From Enterobacter sp. Ag1 (lineage in GTDB: Bacteria; Pseudomonadota; Gammaproteobacteria; Enterobacterales; Enterobacteriaceae), in the NCBI GenBank assembly GCA_000277545.1, contig AKXM01000024.1, positions 49,534 through 113,533 on the forward strand: a stretch of 64,000 bases of DNA, read 5' to 3'. Below the pieces are notes generated by a model. It worked only from the letters and a program-made list of their open reading frames with translations. It was not told the origin of the DNA and did not search any database. The translations under genes and the position numbers were made by a program. Positions 1-9,258 of this stretch are shown here, in pieces. Each line of letters begins with the position of its first letter. Positions within the stretch are counted from its first letter, which is position 1.

Positions 1-339
1 AACATGCACCGTTACTATCCTCTGGCTGACCTGGTTGTCATTCCTTCTCAGTTTCAGGAACCATTTTGCATGGTGGCTATTGAGGCAATGGGGGCAGGCA
101 AGCCGGTATTGGTCAGCACCCGTGGCGGCATGGTTGAATTCGTCAGGGAAAAAGAGACAGGTTTTCATCTGCGAGAGCCCATGACTGCAGACTCTATTGC
201 TCAAGATATTATGAGCACACTGCAAAGTCCGGATATAAATGACATGGCAAAATGTGGGCAACGCTTTGTTTATAATCATTTTAGTTGGGCCGGAGTGACT
301 CAGAGATTTGAAGACGTGATTAATAATTGGTTTCACTAA
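1..339 (+). CDS. waaK: WaaK-like LPS core glycosyltransferase, 3' end only
   Basis: C-terminal ~112 codons of a GT-B fold, family GT4 glycosyltransferase; the gene runs off the left edge, so the 5' part is missing and the ATG at 4 is internal. The segment has the EX7E nucleotide-sugar motif (EPFCMVAIE) followed by AMGAGKPV. From memory it is closest to Salmonella WaaK/RfaK, the transferase that adds the terminal 1,2-linked GlcNAc of the outer core needed for O-antigen attachment. It faces waaL tail to tail, the same arrangement as waaK-waaL in Salmonella. Base composition is AT-rich, as is usual for variable core genes. The acceptor sugar cannot be fixed from this fragment; another GT4 core transferase is possible. 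Confidence 0.72.
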   Translation, partial: NMHRYYPLADLVVIPSQFQEPFCMVAIEAMGAGKPVLVSTRGGMVEFVREKETGFHLREPMTADSIAQDIMSTLQSPDINDMAKCGQRFVYNHFSWAGVTQRFEDVINNWFH

Positions 340-377
340 CTAAAATTTCTCTTACATACTTGCTTTAGTTTAAGCAT

Positions 378-406
378 AAAAGAGGCTACGTGATGTAGCC
401 TTTTTT
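378..406. terminator. Bidirectional terminator between waaK and waaL
   Basis: Stem GGCTAC/GTAGCC (384-389 and 395-400) with loop GTGAT. It is flanked by an A-rich left side and a T-run on the right, so it can end transcription from both convergent genes. Confidence 0.8.
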
Positions 407-410
407 ATTG

Positions 411-1619
411 TTATTTTTTATTCAGTGCTATCAATAACCCAACCAATACGCCAAGCAGGTCTAGCTGTATTTGTTCAACATTTCCTCGAATGAGGAAATA
501 GCCGATAAATGATAACAAGATTATCATGTGTGCATTTACCGGGAAGGACGAGCTTTTCTCGAAGGCGTTGGAAGTACATTCTTTAATTATCGCTGCATAG
601 GTGAGTAGCAGGCCTGCGAATCCGAGTAACCCGGTGCCAAACCAGACAAACAATGCCAGGTTGTGTGGCCCGGGAGACTCTCTAAAGGTCCAGTTGGGAT
701 AATCAACCACACGTTTGTTGTAGACATCTTTATAGGCTGTATTTCCAAAGCCGTATCCCAGCAAAGGATTTTCCATAATAAGATTCATCGCGCTACCTTG
801 CACACCATTTGAATAACGATTGGAGCTGTCTGTCTGCTGAAGCTTAGTCATTAAAGTTGTTGGTATTTTTTCTTGCGTCAAAATTGCGCCGACTGTCAAG
901 GTAGAAATTAAAATCCCGGCAATCAATAATTTCCATTTCCGGTTTAACACAACCCACAGTAAGCCAACAGTTATTACAGAAAGCCAAGCGCCACGGGATA
1001 GTGTGCCTAAAATGAGAAACAGATAGACCGCGCTTAGCAGAACAAAGGCAACCTTATACTTAACAGATTTTATTAACCACATGCTCAATAAGGCAGGGAA
1101 AAGGAATACCAACGAGTCGGATATACCACGATGTCTGAAATCGATAAATGGCATGACACCCTGTGTGTACTCTTGGTAGTAAAGCACGATCTCTGATATG
1201 CAACGTAGACTCAGCGCTGTAATAAATGAAAAGAAAATTATTTTTGAAATTAACTCTTTGCTTTCATTTCTCAGCAGTACGGGAATGGAAATTGTACATA
1301 AAAGAGTGTTTTCCAGAACAGACTTGCTGATTTCCTTCAGGGTTGCTTTGAAATCAGGTGTCTGAAACAGCGAAAGAAACACGGCGAAAGTCAAAACAGC
1401 TATGCTAAAAAATAGAAAATTTTTGAATTCTGGCAGAAATTGTCTAGGCTGCTTACACAGATATACAAGAGTTGTGAGCGTCATCAATATAACAATGAGG
1501 TGTTTATAACGCGTTATGCCACCTAAAAAATAAGTGGCAATAAATAAGAATACAAGCGTTCTATTCCAGTATAAGGTCCAGTTTTTTTTCTCATTAGAAA
1601 AAAATAATGTGAGGGCCAT
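411..1619 (-). CDS. waaL: O-antigen ligase WaaL
   Basis: 402-residue, very hydrophobic inner-membrane protein with about a dozen predicted membrane segments and a large periplasmic loop, typical of the Wzy_C/O-antigen ligase family. The ligase motif H-[NSQ]-X9-GXXG is seen as HNLALFVWFGTGLLG beginning near His319. The enzyme moves undecaprenyl-PP-linked O-antigen onto completed lipid A-core in the periplasm. It is the last gene of hldD-waaF-waaC-waaL, 28 nt after waaC, and its terminator is shared with the convergent waaK. It is AT-rich compared with waaC and waaF. WaaL sequences vary strongly between strains, so the call rests on topology, motif and location. Confidence 0.88.
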   Translation of the reverse strand: MALTLFFSNEKKNWTLYWNRTLVFLFIATYFLGGITRYKHLIVILMTLTTLVYLCKQPRQFLPEFKNFLFFSIAVLTFAVFLSLFQTPDFKATLKEISKSVLENTLLCTISIPVLLRNESKELISKIIFFSFITALSLRCISEIVLYYQEYTQGVMPFIDFRHRGISDSLVFLFPALLSMWLIKSVKYKVAFVLLSAVYLFLILGTLSRGAWLSVITVGLLWVVLNRKWKLLIAGILISTLTVGAILTQEKIPTTLMTKLQQTDSSNRYSNGVQGSAMNLIMENPLLGYGFGNTAYKDVYNKRVVDYPNWTFRESPGPHNLALFVWFGTGLLGFAGLLLTYAAIIKECTSNAFEKSSSFPVNAHMIILLSFIGYFLIRGNVEQIQLDLLGVLVGLLIALNKK

Positions 1620-1647
1620 CTCTTCTCCGATATCGAAATTCGCGTAC

Positions 1648-2610
1648 TTACAGGCTTGTCGTAAGTTGATTCAAGACTGTAAAGGCAGTCAAATTTTCAA
1701 GTCTGTTACCCGGTGCGCGGCACACGACCTGATTTTTTCCATACCCGCCAATGAGGCCCGGATCTGTAGGTCCGTAAAGCGTCACATTCGGTCGGTCCAA
1801 TGCTGCCGTAAGATGGCTTAATCCTGTATCAACAGAAACCACAAATTTGGCATTCGCCAGAACTTTGGCGACTTCTTCAAGCGTTAATTTTGGCAGAACA
1901 TCCACAAAGCTAAATCCTGCCGCCAGTCGTTTGGCTCGTTCTTCTTCGTGCGGTGCCCCCCAAGGGAGTTTTATCCGCAGTCCGGTTGCCTTCAATAGCT
2001 CAATCAGCTCCCGCCAATTTTCTTCTGGCCAGTGTTTATCATCTCGAGTTGTTGCGTGTAAAAATACCGCATACTTTTCCGCACTTTCTTTCGGATTAGT
2101 AAGAAAATGCCCTGAAATCGCATAATCACCCTGAGATTGCGGTTTTGCGTAACCCAAACTTTTGGCGAAAAGTTCACGAGTACGTTCCACGGCGTGCTGC
2201 TGCCTGGCCACATTATGGCGTTTGTTATAAAACAGGCTTGCCAGAGGTTCACGGGCGCTGTTCCAGTCCATGCCATGCTTGATGCCATGTGCTTTTCGAG
2301 TCACCAACGCTGCGCTTTTTACCAGGCCCTGAGCATCAATGACGCAGTCGTACTTTCTTGCTTCAAGCTGATAATAAAAAGCTTTTCGTTCCGCGCGGGT
2401 TTCAGCGGTGAACCAGCTTTTACGCCAGCGACGGATCGCGACGGGAATCACTTTATCCACGGCGGGGTGCCAGCCTGGTATCTGTGCGAAACCTTCTTCT
2501 ACCACCCAATCGAACGAAATTCCCGGCATTGCCAGCATCGCGTCTGTAAGCGCAGGAAGAGAGTGGAGAACATCGCCCATCGAAGACGTTTTAACAAGAA
2601 GGACGCGCAT
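1648..2610 (-). CDS. waaC: LPS heptosyltransferase I WaaC
   Basis: 320-residue GT9 heptosyltransferase that adds the first L-glycero-D-manno-heptose to Kdo2-lipid A on the cytoplasmic face of the inner membrane. N-terminal MRVLLVKTSSMGDVLHSLPAL and C-terminal SVDTGLSHLTAALDRPNVT followed by YGPTDPGLIGGYG are the typical acceptor and ADP-heptose-binding blocks and match E. coli WaaC closely. The start codon overlaps the waaF stop (TAATG, one shared base), so translation is probably coupled. Length equals the family norm. Confidence 0.97.
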   Translation of the reverse strand: MRVLLVKTSSMGDVLHSLPALTDAMLAMPGISFDWVVEEGFAQIPGWHPAVDKVIPVAIRRWRKSWFTAETRAERKAFYYQLEARKYDCVIDAQGLVKSAALVTRKAHGIKHGMDWNSAREPLASLFYNKRHNVARQQHAVERTRELFAKSLGYAKPQSQGDYAISGHFLTNPKESAEKYAVFLHATTRDDKHWPEENWRELIELLKATGLRIKLPWGAPHEEERAKRLAAGFSFVDVLPKLTLEEVAKVLANAKFVVSVDTGLSHLTAALDRPNVTLYGPTDPGLIGGYGKNQVVCRAPGNRLENLTAFTVLNQLTTSL

Positions 2611-3659
2611 TAGTCTTCCTTGCTGCTGGTTAGCAGTTCAGTCAATGTAACCAGCACGCTTTCTGGTGTGATATCGATCAGGCTTTGATGATAGCCCTCA
2701 GCGGTATCGCCTTTACGCACTTTATGGTAGCCGCTGATCAAGCGAATAACTCTCGCTTTGTGGGAAAGTGGTGGGGTGAAATCCGGGCTGCTGGGGCCAT
2801 AAAGTGCGACCAGAGGACGGTTGAGCGCAGCTGCGACATGCATCAGGCCGGAATCATTGGTGACCACACCCTCGCAAGCGGCAAGCAATATCACGGCCTG
2901 TTCAAGCTGGGTATCCCCGGCAAGGTTACGGCACCATGCCTGCTGTTCAGTGGTGAGAGCAGCAAGAATCTCTTTACCTGCGTCCTTATCCTTGGCAGAA
3001 CCGAAGAGCACAACCTGATAGCCCGCATCGATGAGTTTTGCTGCGAGCGCGGCGTAATGATAGTGCGGCCAACGTTTTGCCGGGCCGAACTCTGCTCCAG
3101 GGCAGAAACCAATCATCGGACGCTGTGGATCAAGATTAAAAGCAGCGCAAGTCAGTGTTTTTTCACCTTCACTAACATGTAGTTGAGGCCACAGGAGCGG
3201 CTGCGGGAGGTCTTTAGCCGACTGCATTATGCCTTTTTCATAACCCAGGGCGACGTAGCGCTCTACCATCAATGGCCAGGCTTGTTTGTCCAGCTTACGG
3301 CTGTCATTCAGCAGGCCGTAACGCATCTCGCCCAACCAACCCGTACGGTGAGGTATGTTGGCAAAAAAAGGCACCAGCGCGGACTTAAACGAGTTTGGCA
3401 GAACGTACGCATGGTCATAGCGTTTGTCCCGCAGGCTGCGTCCAAGGCGACGACGCTCTGCGATTTGCAACGCACCGTGACCCAAAGGCATGGCGATGGC
3501 TTCGTTCACTTCCTGCATACGCGATAATAGCGGACGGCACCACGCGGGTGCCATCACGTCAATGATCGCCTGGGGATAACGCGCCTTGAGCGTGCGATAA
3601 AGACTTTGCGACATCATCATGTCGCCCACCCATGACGGGCCAATCACCAGAATTTTCAT
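2610..3659 (-). CDS. waaF: LPS heptosyltransferase II WaaF
   Basis: 349-residue GT9 enzyme that adds the second heptose of the inner core, using ADP-L-glycero-D-manno-heptose made by the HldD pathway. It begins MKILVIGPSWVGDMMMSQSLY; the C-terminal nucleotide-binding part includes VTNDSGLMHVAAALNRP followed by LYGPSSP. It lies 16 nt after hldD and overlaps waaC by one base, all in one operon. Loss of this function gives the deep-rough phenotype in relatives. Confidence 0.97.
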   Translation of the reverse strand: MKILVIGPSWVGDMMMSQSLYRTLKARYPQAIIDVMAPAWCRPLLSRMQEVNEAIAMPLGHGALQIAERRRLGRSLRDKRYDHAYVLPNSFKSALVPFFANIPHRTGWLGEMRYGLLNDSRKLDKQAWPLMVERYVALGYEKGIMQSAKDLPQPLLWPQLHVSEGEKTLTCAAFNLDPQRPMIGFCPGAEFGPAKRWPHYHYAALAAKLIDAGYQVVLFGSAKDKDAGKEILAALTTEQQAWCRNLAGDTQLEQAVILLAACEGVVTNDSGLMHVAAALNRPLVALYGPSSPDFTPPLSHKARVIRLISGYHKVRKGDTAEGYHQSLIDITPESVLVTLTELLTSSKED

Positions 3660-3675
3660 GCTTTTCCTGTGCAGC

Positions 3676-4608
3676 TTATGCGTCGCGATTTAACCATTTC
3701 ATGTATTCCGCAACCCCTTGGGCAACGGTTTTGAACGGCTTGTCGTAACCCGCAGCGCGCAGATTGGTTAAGTCAGCTTCAGTATAAGCCTGATAGCGAC
3801 CTTTTAGCTTTTCCGGGAAAGGAATGTACTCGATGCTGCCTTTGTTGTGATACGCCAGCGCTGCGTCTGCCACGGCCTGGAAGGATTCCGCACGACCGGT
3901 ACCGCAGTTGAAAATACCGGAAACGCCATTTTGCCAGAACCAGAGGTTAACGGCGGCAACATCACCCACATAGATGAAGTCACGCTTGAAGCCGTCGCTG
4001 CCTTCAAACAGTTTTGGGTTCTCACCGTTATTCAACTGAGTATTGAGATGGAATGCCACGCTCGCCATGCTGCCTTTGTGGCCTTCGCGCGGCCCGTAGA
4101 CGTTAAAGTAGCGGAAGCCGGTCACCTGAGAGTTTGCTTCTGGCAGGATCTGGCGAACATATTCATCAAACAGGAATTTTGAGTAACCGTACACGTTCAG
4201 CGGCTGTTCATATTCGCGGGATTCGATGAAATCTGCATTGCGCCCGCCGTAGGTGGCGGCAGAAGAGGCATACAGGAACGGAATTTCGCGCTCCAGGCAG
4301 TAGTGCAGGATTTCTTTAGAGTACTGATAGTTGTTGTCCATCATGTACTTGCCGTCCCACTCGGTCGTGGACGAGCAGGCCCCTTCATGGAAGATGGCGT
4401 CGATATCACCGAATTCTTCCCCGGCCATAATTTGGATCAGGAAGTCTTCCTTATCCATGTAGTCGGTGATGTCCAGATCAACCAGGTTAACAAATTTAGT
4501 CCCATCCTTCAGGTTATCTACCACCAGGATATCGCGATAGCCTTGTTCGTTCAGTGACTTAACAATGTTGCTGCCGATCATGCCGGCGCCGCCAGTAACG
4601 ATGATCAT
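3676..4608 (-). CDS. hldD: ADP-L-glycero-D-manno-heptose 6-epimerase HldD
   Basis: 310-residue extended short-chain dehydrogenase that converts ADP-D-glycero-D-manno-heptose to the L-glycero form, the donor for WaaC and WaaF. The NADP-binding Rossmann motif is GGAGMIGSN near the N-terminus and the catalytic pair is Tyr140/Lys144 (VYGYSK). It is the first gene of the hldD-waaF-waaC-waaL operon and divergent from htrL across 301 bp. Length equals E. coli HldD (RfaD). Confidence 0.97.
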   Translation of the reverse strand: MIIVTGGAGMIGSNIVKSLNEQGYRDILVVDNLKDGTKFVNLVDLDITDYMDKEDFLIQIMAGEEFGDIDAIFHEGACSSTTEWDGKYMMDNNYQYSKEILHYCLEREIPFLYASSAATYGGRNADFIESREYEQPLNVYGYSKFLFDEYVRQILPEANSQVTGFRYFNVYGPREGHKGSMASVAFHLNTQLNNGENPKLFEGSDGFKRDFIYVGDVAAVNLWFWQNGVSGIFNCGTGRAESFQAVADAALAYHNKGSIEYIPFPEKLKGRYQAYTEADLTNLRAAGYDKPFKTVAQGVAEYMKWLNRDA

Positions 4609-4663
4609 AACTGTAGCCTTAAAATTATGGAGTCAGAGACAATCTCAGACATGAATGTGCATA

Positions 4664-4692
4664 ATCATACCATTACATTTGCATCGCTTCAG
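4664..4692 (-). promoter_or_regulatory. Candidate hldD operon promoter (extended -10)
   Basis: On the minus strand an extended -10, TGG-TATGAT (plus 4664-4672), lies about 56 bp before the hldD start. A poor -35 (CTGAAG, plus 4687-4692) is at 17-bp spacing. In E. coli the hldD operon also has a heat-shock promoter; I found no convincing sigma-32 match here. The rest of 4609-4909 is AT-rich DNA with the htrL promoter. Confidence 0.45.
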
Positions 4693-4849
4693 CCATTTAC
4701 ACAATGCGGCAGGTTTGTCATCCAGGTGGTTTAAGCCCGATTGACTTTTCCAAGGTTTACCTGCTATTTAATTTAATATTATTTTTATTTTAATGTTTGC
4801 CGGGGAATTATTGTATTCGTTAAGGCCGATCTGAACGCAAAGTGTACTG

Positions 4850-4879
4850 TGTACAGAGGGTAAATGATTGTGATATAAT
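4850..4879 (+). promoter_or_regulatory. Candidate htrL promoter
   Basis: A perfect -10 hexamer TATAAT at 4874-4879 is preceded, with 18-bp spacing, by TGTACA (4850-4855, four of six matches to the -35 consensus). The gene start follows 30 nt after the -10, and no clear Shine-Dalgarno sequence is visible. Confidence 0.5.
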
Positions 4880-4909
4880 ATTTATTTATATTAATGGTTT
4901 TTATTAGCG

Positions 4910-5767
4910 ATGAAATCATCTACCACAATTGTAACGGCTTATTTTGACCTCGGTAGAGGGGAGTGGACTGCTAATAAAGGGTTCCGTGATAATCTTGCCC
5001 GCTCTGTAGATGTTTATTTTAATTACTTCGAGCGATTGGCCGCTTTAGAAAATGATATGGTGGTATTCACTTCACCCGATCTCAAGGAAAGAGTTGAAGC
5101 CATTCGACAGGGAAAGCCTACTACGGTTATTGCCATTGATATAAAAAACAAATTTAAACATATTCGGCGTCTTATTGAGAGCGTTCAGCAGGACGAGAGT
5201 TTTACCAATCAATTAGAGACCCATCAGTTAAAAAACCCTGAATATTGGTCGCCAGAGTACGTGCTGGTCTGTAATTTAAAATCCTACTTTGTTAACAAAG
5301 CCATTAATGATGGGTTAATAAAAACACCACTGGTTGCATGGGTTGATTTTGGCTATTGCCGGGAATCTAAAGTAATTCGTGGTTTAAAAGTGTGGGATTT
5401 TCCATTTAATAAAAATACCATGCATCTTTTTACCATCAAGAAAGGGCTAAATGTTACGTCGTTGAAACAGGCATTTGACTTTATGATTGGTAACCATGTT
5501 TATATTATCGGTGGTGCTATTGTCGGTTCTCAGAGTAAATGGCAAGAGTTTTATTCTCTGGTAACGGAAAGCCAGAAAATTACGCTGAAAAATAATATCG
5601 TGGATGATGATCAGGGTATATTTGTTCTCTGTTATTACAAACGCCCTGAATTATTCACCCTGAATTATCTTGGGAAAGGAAAATGGTTCGACCTGTTCCG
5701 TTGCTTCAGGCACTCCGCTTTAGGCGCCAGACTGCAGGCGCTTAGAATTTTTCTCTCGAGGAAGTAG
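4910..5767 (+). CDS. htrL: HtrL/YibB family protein of the LPS core locus
   Basis: 285-residue protein of the HtrL_YibB family (Pfam family of that name), recognised by the N-terminal block TTIVTAYFDLGRGEW and by its position between hldD and kbl, the same place as E. coli htrL/yibB. The molecular function is not established. Location in the LPS core cluster and the nucleotide-sugar-transferase-like N-terminus suggest a glycosyltransferase; this is inference. No signal peptide or membrane segment is apparent. The gene is AT-rich, has a weak ribosome-binding site and its own promoter and terminator, which suggests an independently acquired or low-expressed unit. Confidence 0.85.
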   Translation: MKSSTTIVTAYFDLGRGEWTANKGFRDNLARSVDVYFNYFERLAALENDMVVFTSPDLKERVEAIRQGKPTTVIAIDIKNKFKHIRRLIESVQQDESFTNQLETHQLKNPEYWSPEYVLVCNLKSYFVNKAINDGLIKTPLVAWVDFGYCRESKVIRGLKVWDFPFNKNTMHLFTIKKGLNVTSLKQAFDFMIGNHVYIIGGAIVGSQSKWQEFYSLVTESQKITLKNNIVDDDQGIFVLCYYKRPELFTLNYLGKGKWFDLFRCFRHSALGARLQALRIFLSRK

Positions 5768-5805
5768 CTCCTGCTGAGGGAATAAATCATCTGAAGATGA
5801 TTTCA

Positions 5806-5850
5806 ACAGGTCAGATATACGGGAATCTATCTGACCTGTCAGGATTTTAA
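5806..5850 (+). terminator. Terminator-like inverted repeat after htrL
   Basis: Perfect 12-bp stem ACAGGTCAGATA (5806-5817) / TATCTGACCTGT (5828-5839) with a 10-nt loop, followed by CAGGATTTTAA. The T-tract is short, so termination may be incomplete. The following 5851-6047 is first AT-rich (to ~5895) and then holds the kbl upstream region, in which I see no strong promoter. Confidence 0.6.
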
Positions 5851-6047
5851 TGATTTCAATATTTACATTATTATTCAATATGTTAATGATGATTCCTGCA
5901 CGGCCTTCATACCGCTTAAAGCCCCTGTCGGCCTCGTATTCTAGCGTGATTTATCCTGCAAAATTAAGAATCCCTGAAGCGTCATCTCGCCTGGTGATAT
6001 AGGTTTGGGTAAGATGTGCCAAAACTTGCCATGCCTGGAGAATCGCG

Positions 6048-7244
6048 ATGCGCGAAGATTTTTACCAACAGCTGACTTCCCAACTCGAAACCGCTCGAGC
6101 AGAAGGGCTTTTTAAAGAAGAACGTATTATCACCTCCGCCCAGCAGGCGGACATCACCGTCGCGGACGGTAGCCACGTTATTAACTTCTGCGCCAACAAC
6201 TATCTGGGTCTTGCTAACCATCCGCAGCTGATTGAAGCGGCTAAACAGGGGATGGATAAACACGGTTTTGGTATGGCTTCGGTCCGCTTTATTTGCGGTA
6301 CTCAGGGCAGCCATAAACAGTTGGAAAGCAAGCTGGCCGATTTCCTGGGAACGGACGATGCGATTCTTTACTCCTCCTGCTTCGATGCCAATGGTGGCCT
6401 GTTTGAGACGCTGCTCGGGCCGGAAGATGCCATCATTTCTGACGCACTGAACCATGCCTCAATTATCGACGGTGTGCGCCTGTGTAAAGCACAGCGCTAT
6501 CGCTATGCCAACAACGATATGCAGGAACTGGAAGCTCGCCTGAAAGAGGCTCGTGCAGCCGGTGCTCGCCATGTGATGATTGCCACCGATGGCGTGTTCT
6601 CAATGGACGGTGTGATTGCCAACCTGCAGGGCGTTTGCGATCTGGCGGATAAGTACAATGCGCTGGTTATGGTCGATGACTCCCACGCCGTGGGCTTTGT
6701 TGGTGCCAATGGGCGCGGTACGCACGAATACTGCGATGTCATGGACCGGGTTGATATTATTACCGGCACGCTGGGTAAAGCGCTGGGCGGTGCTTCTGGT
6801 GGCTATACCGCAGGTCGCAAAGAAGTTATCGAATGGCTTCGCCAGCGTTCCCGTCCTTACCTTTTCTCAAATTCACTCGCGCCAGCCATTGTTTCCGCCT
6901 CTATCAAGGTACTGGAAATGCTGGAGTCAGGCGAAGAGCTGCGTGAGCGTCTGTGGTCAAACGCTCGTCTGTTCCGTGAAAAAATGAGCGCTGCCGGATT
7001 TACGCTTGCAGGTGCAGATCACGCCATTATTCCAGTGATGCTTGGTGAAGCAGTTGTGGCGCAAAACTTTGCGCGCGAGCTGCAAAAAGAAGGTATTTAT
7101 GTCACCGGTTTCTTCTACCCGGTGGTGCCAAAAGGTCAGGCACGTATTCGCACCCAAATGTCGGCGGCGCATACTCCTGAGCAAATTGAACGTGCGGTAG
7201 ATGCGTTTACGCGCATCGGTAAGCAATTAGGCGTTATCGCTTAA
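6048..7244 (+). CDS. kbl: Glycine C-acetyltransferase (2-amino-3-ketobutyrate CoA ligase)
   Basis: 398-residue PLP enzyme of the alpha-oxoamine synthase family. It cleaves 2-amino-3-ketobutyrate with CoA to glycine and acetyl-CoA, the second step of threonine degradation. The PLP lysine is Lys244 in [16 protein letters not shown] and VDDSHAVG are the other cofactor-contact blocks. The start has a good ribosome-binding site (TGGAG, 6036-6040). It is first in the kbl-tdh operon, 10 nt before tdh. Length equals E. coli Kbl. Confidence 0.97.
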   Translation: MREDFYQQLTSQLETARAEGLFKEERIITSAQQADITVADGSHVINFCANNYLGLANHPQLIEAAKQGMDKHGFGMASVRFICGTQGSHKQLESKLADFLGTDDAILYSSCFDANGGLFETLLGPEDAIISDALNHASIIDGVRLCKAQRYRYANNDMQELEARLKEARAAGARHVMIATDGVFSMDGVIANLQGVCDLADKYNALVMVDDSHAVGFVGANGRGTHEYCDVMDRVDIITGTLGKALGGASGGYTAGRKEVIEWLRQRSRPYLFSNSLAPAIVSASIKVLEMLESGEELRERLWSNARLFREKMSAAGFTLAGADHAIIPVMLGEAVVAQNFARELQKEGIYVTGFFYPVVPKGQARIRTQMSAAHTPEQIERAVDAFTRIGKQLGVIA

Positions 7245-7254
7245 GGGAGCGGTC

Positions 7255-8280
7255 ATGAAAGCATTAGCAAAACTGAAGGCGGAAGAAGGCATCTGGATGA
7301 CGGATGCTCCCAAGCCGGAAATGGGTCATAACGATCTGCTGATCAAAATTCGTAAAACGGCGATTTGCGGGACCGACGTCCATATTTACAACTGGGACGA
7401 ATGGTCGCAAAAAACCATTCCTGTTCCTATGGTTGTGGGCCACGAATACGTGGGTGAAGTGGTCGGCATAGGCCAGGAAGTGAAAGGCTTCAAGATTGGC
7501 GATCGCGTTTCCGGCGAAGGGCACATCACCTGTGGACACTGTCGTAACTGCCGCGGCGGGCGTACCCACCTGTGCCGTAACACTACCGGCGTGGGTGTGA
7601 ACCGCCCTGGCTGTTTTGCTGAGTATTTGGTTATCCCGGCGTTTAATGCGTTCAAGATCCCGGACAATATCTCAGACGACCTGGCTTCCATCTTCGACCC
7701 GTTCGGCAACGCAGTGCACACGGCACTTTCGTTCGACCTGGTGGGCGAAGATGTGCTGGTCTCCGGCGCGGGCCCTATCGGGATCATGGCGGCGGCAGTA
7801 GCAAAGCATGTCGGTGCGCGTAACGTAGTGATTACCGACGTGAACGAATACCGCCTCGAGCTGGCGCGTGAAATGGGAATCACTCGTGCGGTCAACGTCA
7901 GCAAAGAAAGCCTGCAGGACGTGATGAGCGAGCTGGGGATGACCGAAGGGTTTGACGTGGGTCTGGAGATGTCCGGCGCACCACCGGCGTTCCGCACCAT
8001 GCTTGACACCATGAATCACGGTGGCCGTATTGCGATGCTGGGGATCCCGCCGTCAGATATGTCTATCGACTGGACCAAAGTTATCTTTAAGGGGTTGTTT
8101 ATTAAAGGTATCTATGGCCGCGAGATGTTTGAAACCTGGTACAAGATGGCCGCCCTGATTCAGTCTGGCCTGGATCTGTCCCCGATTATCACCCACCGCT
8201 TCTCTATTGATGAGTTCCAGAAAGGCTTTGACGCGATGCGCTCCGGGCAGTCAGGCAAAGTTATCCTGAGCTGGGATTAA
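7255..8280 (+). CDS. tdh: L-threonine 3-dehydrogenase
   Basis: 341-residue zinc-dependent medium-chain dehydrogenase that oxidises L-threonine to 2-amino-3-ketobutyrate with NAD+, which Kbl then cleaves. Catalytic zinc ligands Cys38, His63 and Glu64 and the structural zinc cysteines 93, 96, 99 and 107 are all present. The NAD motif is [10 protein letters not shown]. It is second in kbl-tdh and followed at once by a strong terminator. In E. coli the next gene is waaH (yibD); here that place is empty and tdh meets yibQ. Confidence 0.97.
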   Translation: MKALAKLKAEEGIWMTDAPKPEMGHNDLLIKIRKTAICGTDVHIYNWDEWSQKTIPVPMVVGHEYVGEVVGIGQEVKGFKIGDRVSGEGHITCGHCRNCRGGRTHLCRNTTGVGVNRPGCFAEYLVIPAFNAFKIPDNISDDLASIFDPFGNAVHTALSFDLVGEDVLVSGAGPIGIMAAAVAKHVGARNVVITDVNEYRLELAREMGITRAVNVSKESLQDVMSELGMTEGFDVGLEMSGAPPAFRTMLDTMNHGGRIAMLGIPPSDMSIDWTKVIFKGLFIKGIYGREMFETWYKMAALIQSGLDLSPIITHRFSIDEFQKGFDAMRSGQSGKVILSWD

Positions 8281-8288
8281 TCATTGAA

Positions 8289-8316
8289 CCAGAGGGCATC
8301 GCGCCCTCTGGTTTTT
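8289..8316 (+). terminator. kbl-tdh terminator
   Basis: Perfect 9-bp stem CCAGAGGGC/GCCCTCTGG (8289-8297, 8303-8311), loop ATCGC, then TTTTT. Confidence 0.88.
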
Positions 8317-8319
8317 CAA

Positions 8320-9255
8320 TCAGGCCTGTTTGGCCCAACCCTGCCACTGATGCTGGAGATATTTCACCAGCGCGCTCTCGGCAATACTTTCACTGATGAC
8401 TTTAAAGTAGGTGGTGGCGTACACCGGCTCAAGAGGCTGTTTCGGTTTACACACCTTCACGCCACGGAACGGGTTACGCGGCGGTGGCAGTTTCCCCGGC
8501 TGAGTATTATTCGGCGTTGAGGTATCTACCTGTGGCTCATTAAGCAGGCTGCTCGGCCGCACCAGGGTGATGTCCGGCGGCAGGTTGTACACCATCTGCT
8601 GGAGGACACGAACCGTTGAAGGATGGGGGTGACCGATGGCGATTGCTGACCCGGTTTTGCGAGCAAGCTGGATAGCGCGATTGAACTGAAAGCGAATATC
8701 CGCTTCGTTCTGAGTATCGTCGAGGAACACTTTCCGCTTAATCACTTTGACACGAGTGCCGACCGCGGCGCGCGTGGCCTGGCTGTTACCGATGGTCATG
8801 CTGTCCAGGAAATAGAGATTGTACTGCTCCAGCGACAGCATCACTTTTTGCATACCGAACAGGCTGGAGGTCATCGCGCTGCCCATATGGTTATTCATCC
8901 CAACTGCATAAGGGACTTTGTTCACCGCGTCGCGGATAATTCTCTCGATTTCGCTGCTGCTCATGTCCGGGCGGAGCGTATCTTTCTCTAGCGGTTGTTT
9001 GCTAAGTGGCGCCATCGGCAGATGGATCAGAACTTCGTGCCCGGCATTATGGGCTTTAGTGGCCATTTCGCGAGCGTGTGGTGCGTTGGGTAGCACGGCG
9101 ACAGAGACGTTAGTCGGCAGGGCCAGCACCTGGTTTTCCTGTTGAGGACGATAGCCGAAGTCGTCGATGACGATTGAGAGCTTACCGGCCCACGCGGAGG
9201 TTGCCAGCATTAGCCCGCTGGCGGCGACGAAAAAAACGGTGCGGAACTGAGGCAA
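8320..9255 (-). CDS. yibQ: YibQ, divergent polysaccharide deacetylase family protein
   Basis: 311-residue exported protein. Residues 1-23 form a signal peptide (cleavage near SAWA-GK). The rest is the divergent polysaccharide deacetylase domain (NodB-like fold), with conserved IDDFGY, GHEVLIHLPM, GMNNHMGS and GHPHPST blocks that carry the probable metal-site Asp and His residues. The substrate is unknown; linkage to envC suggests a cell-wall or envelope role (inference). It is last in gpmM-envC-yibQ, 3 nt after envC, and convergent with tdh. Confidence 0.93.
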   Translation of the reverse strand: MPQFRTVFFVAASGLMLATSAWAGKLSIVIDDFGYRPQQENQVLALPTNVSVAVLPNAPHAREMATKAHNAGHEVLIHLPMAPLSKQPLEKDTLRPDMSSSEIERIIRDAVNKVPYAVGMNNHMGSAMTSSLFGMQKVMLSLEQYNLYFLDSMTIGNSQATRAAVGTRVKVIKRKVFLDDTQNEADIRFQFNRAIQLARKTGSAIAIGHPHPSTVRVLQQMVYNLPPDITLVRPSSLLNEPQVDTSTPNNTQPGKLPPPRNPFRGVKVCKPKQPLEPVYATTYFKVISESIAESALVKYLQHQWQGWAKQA

Positions 9256-9258
9256 AAC

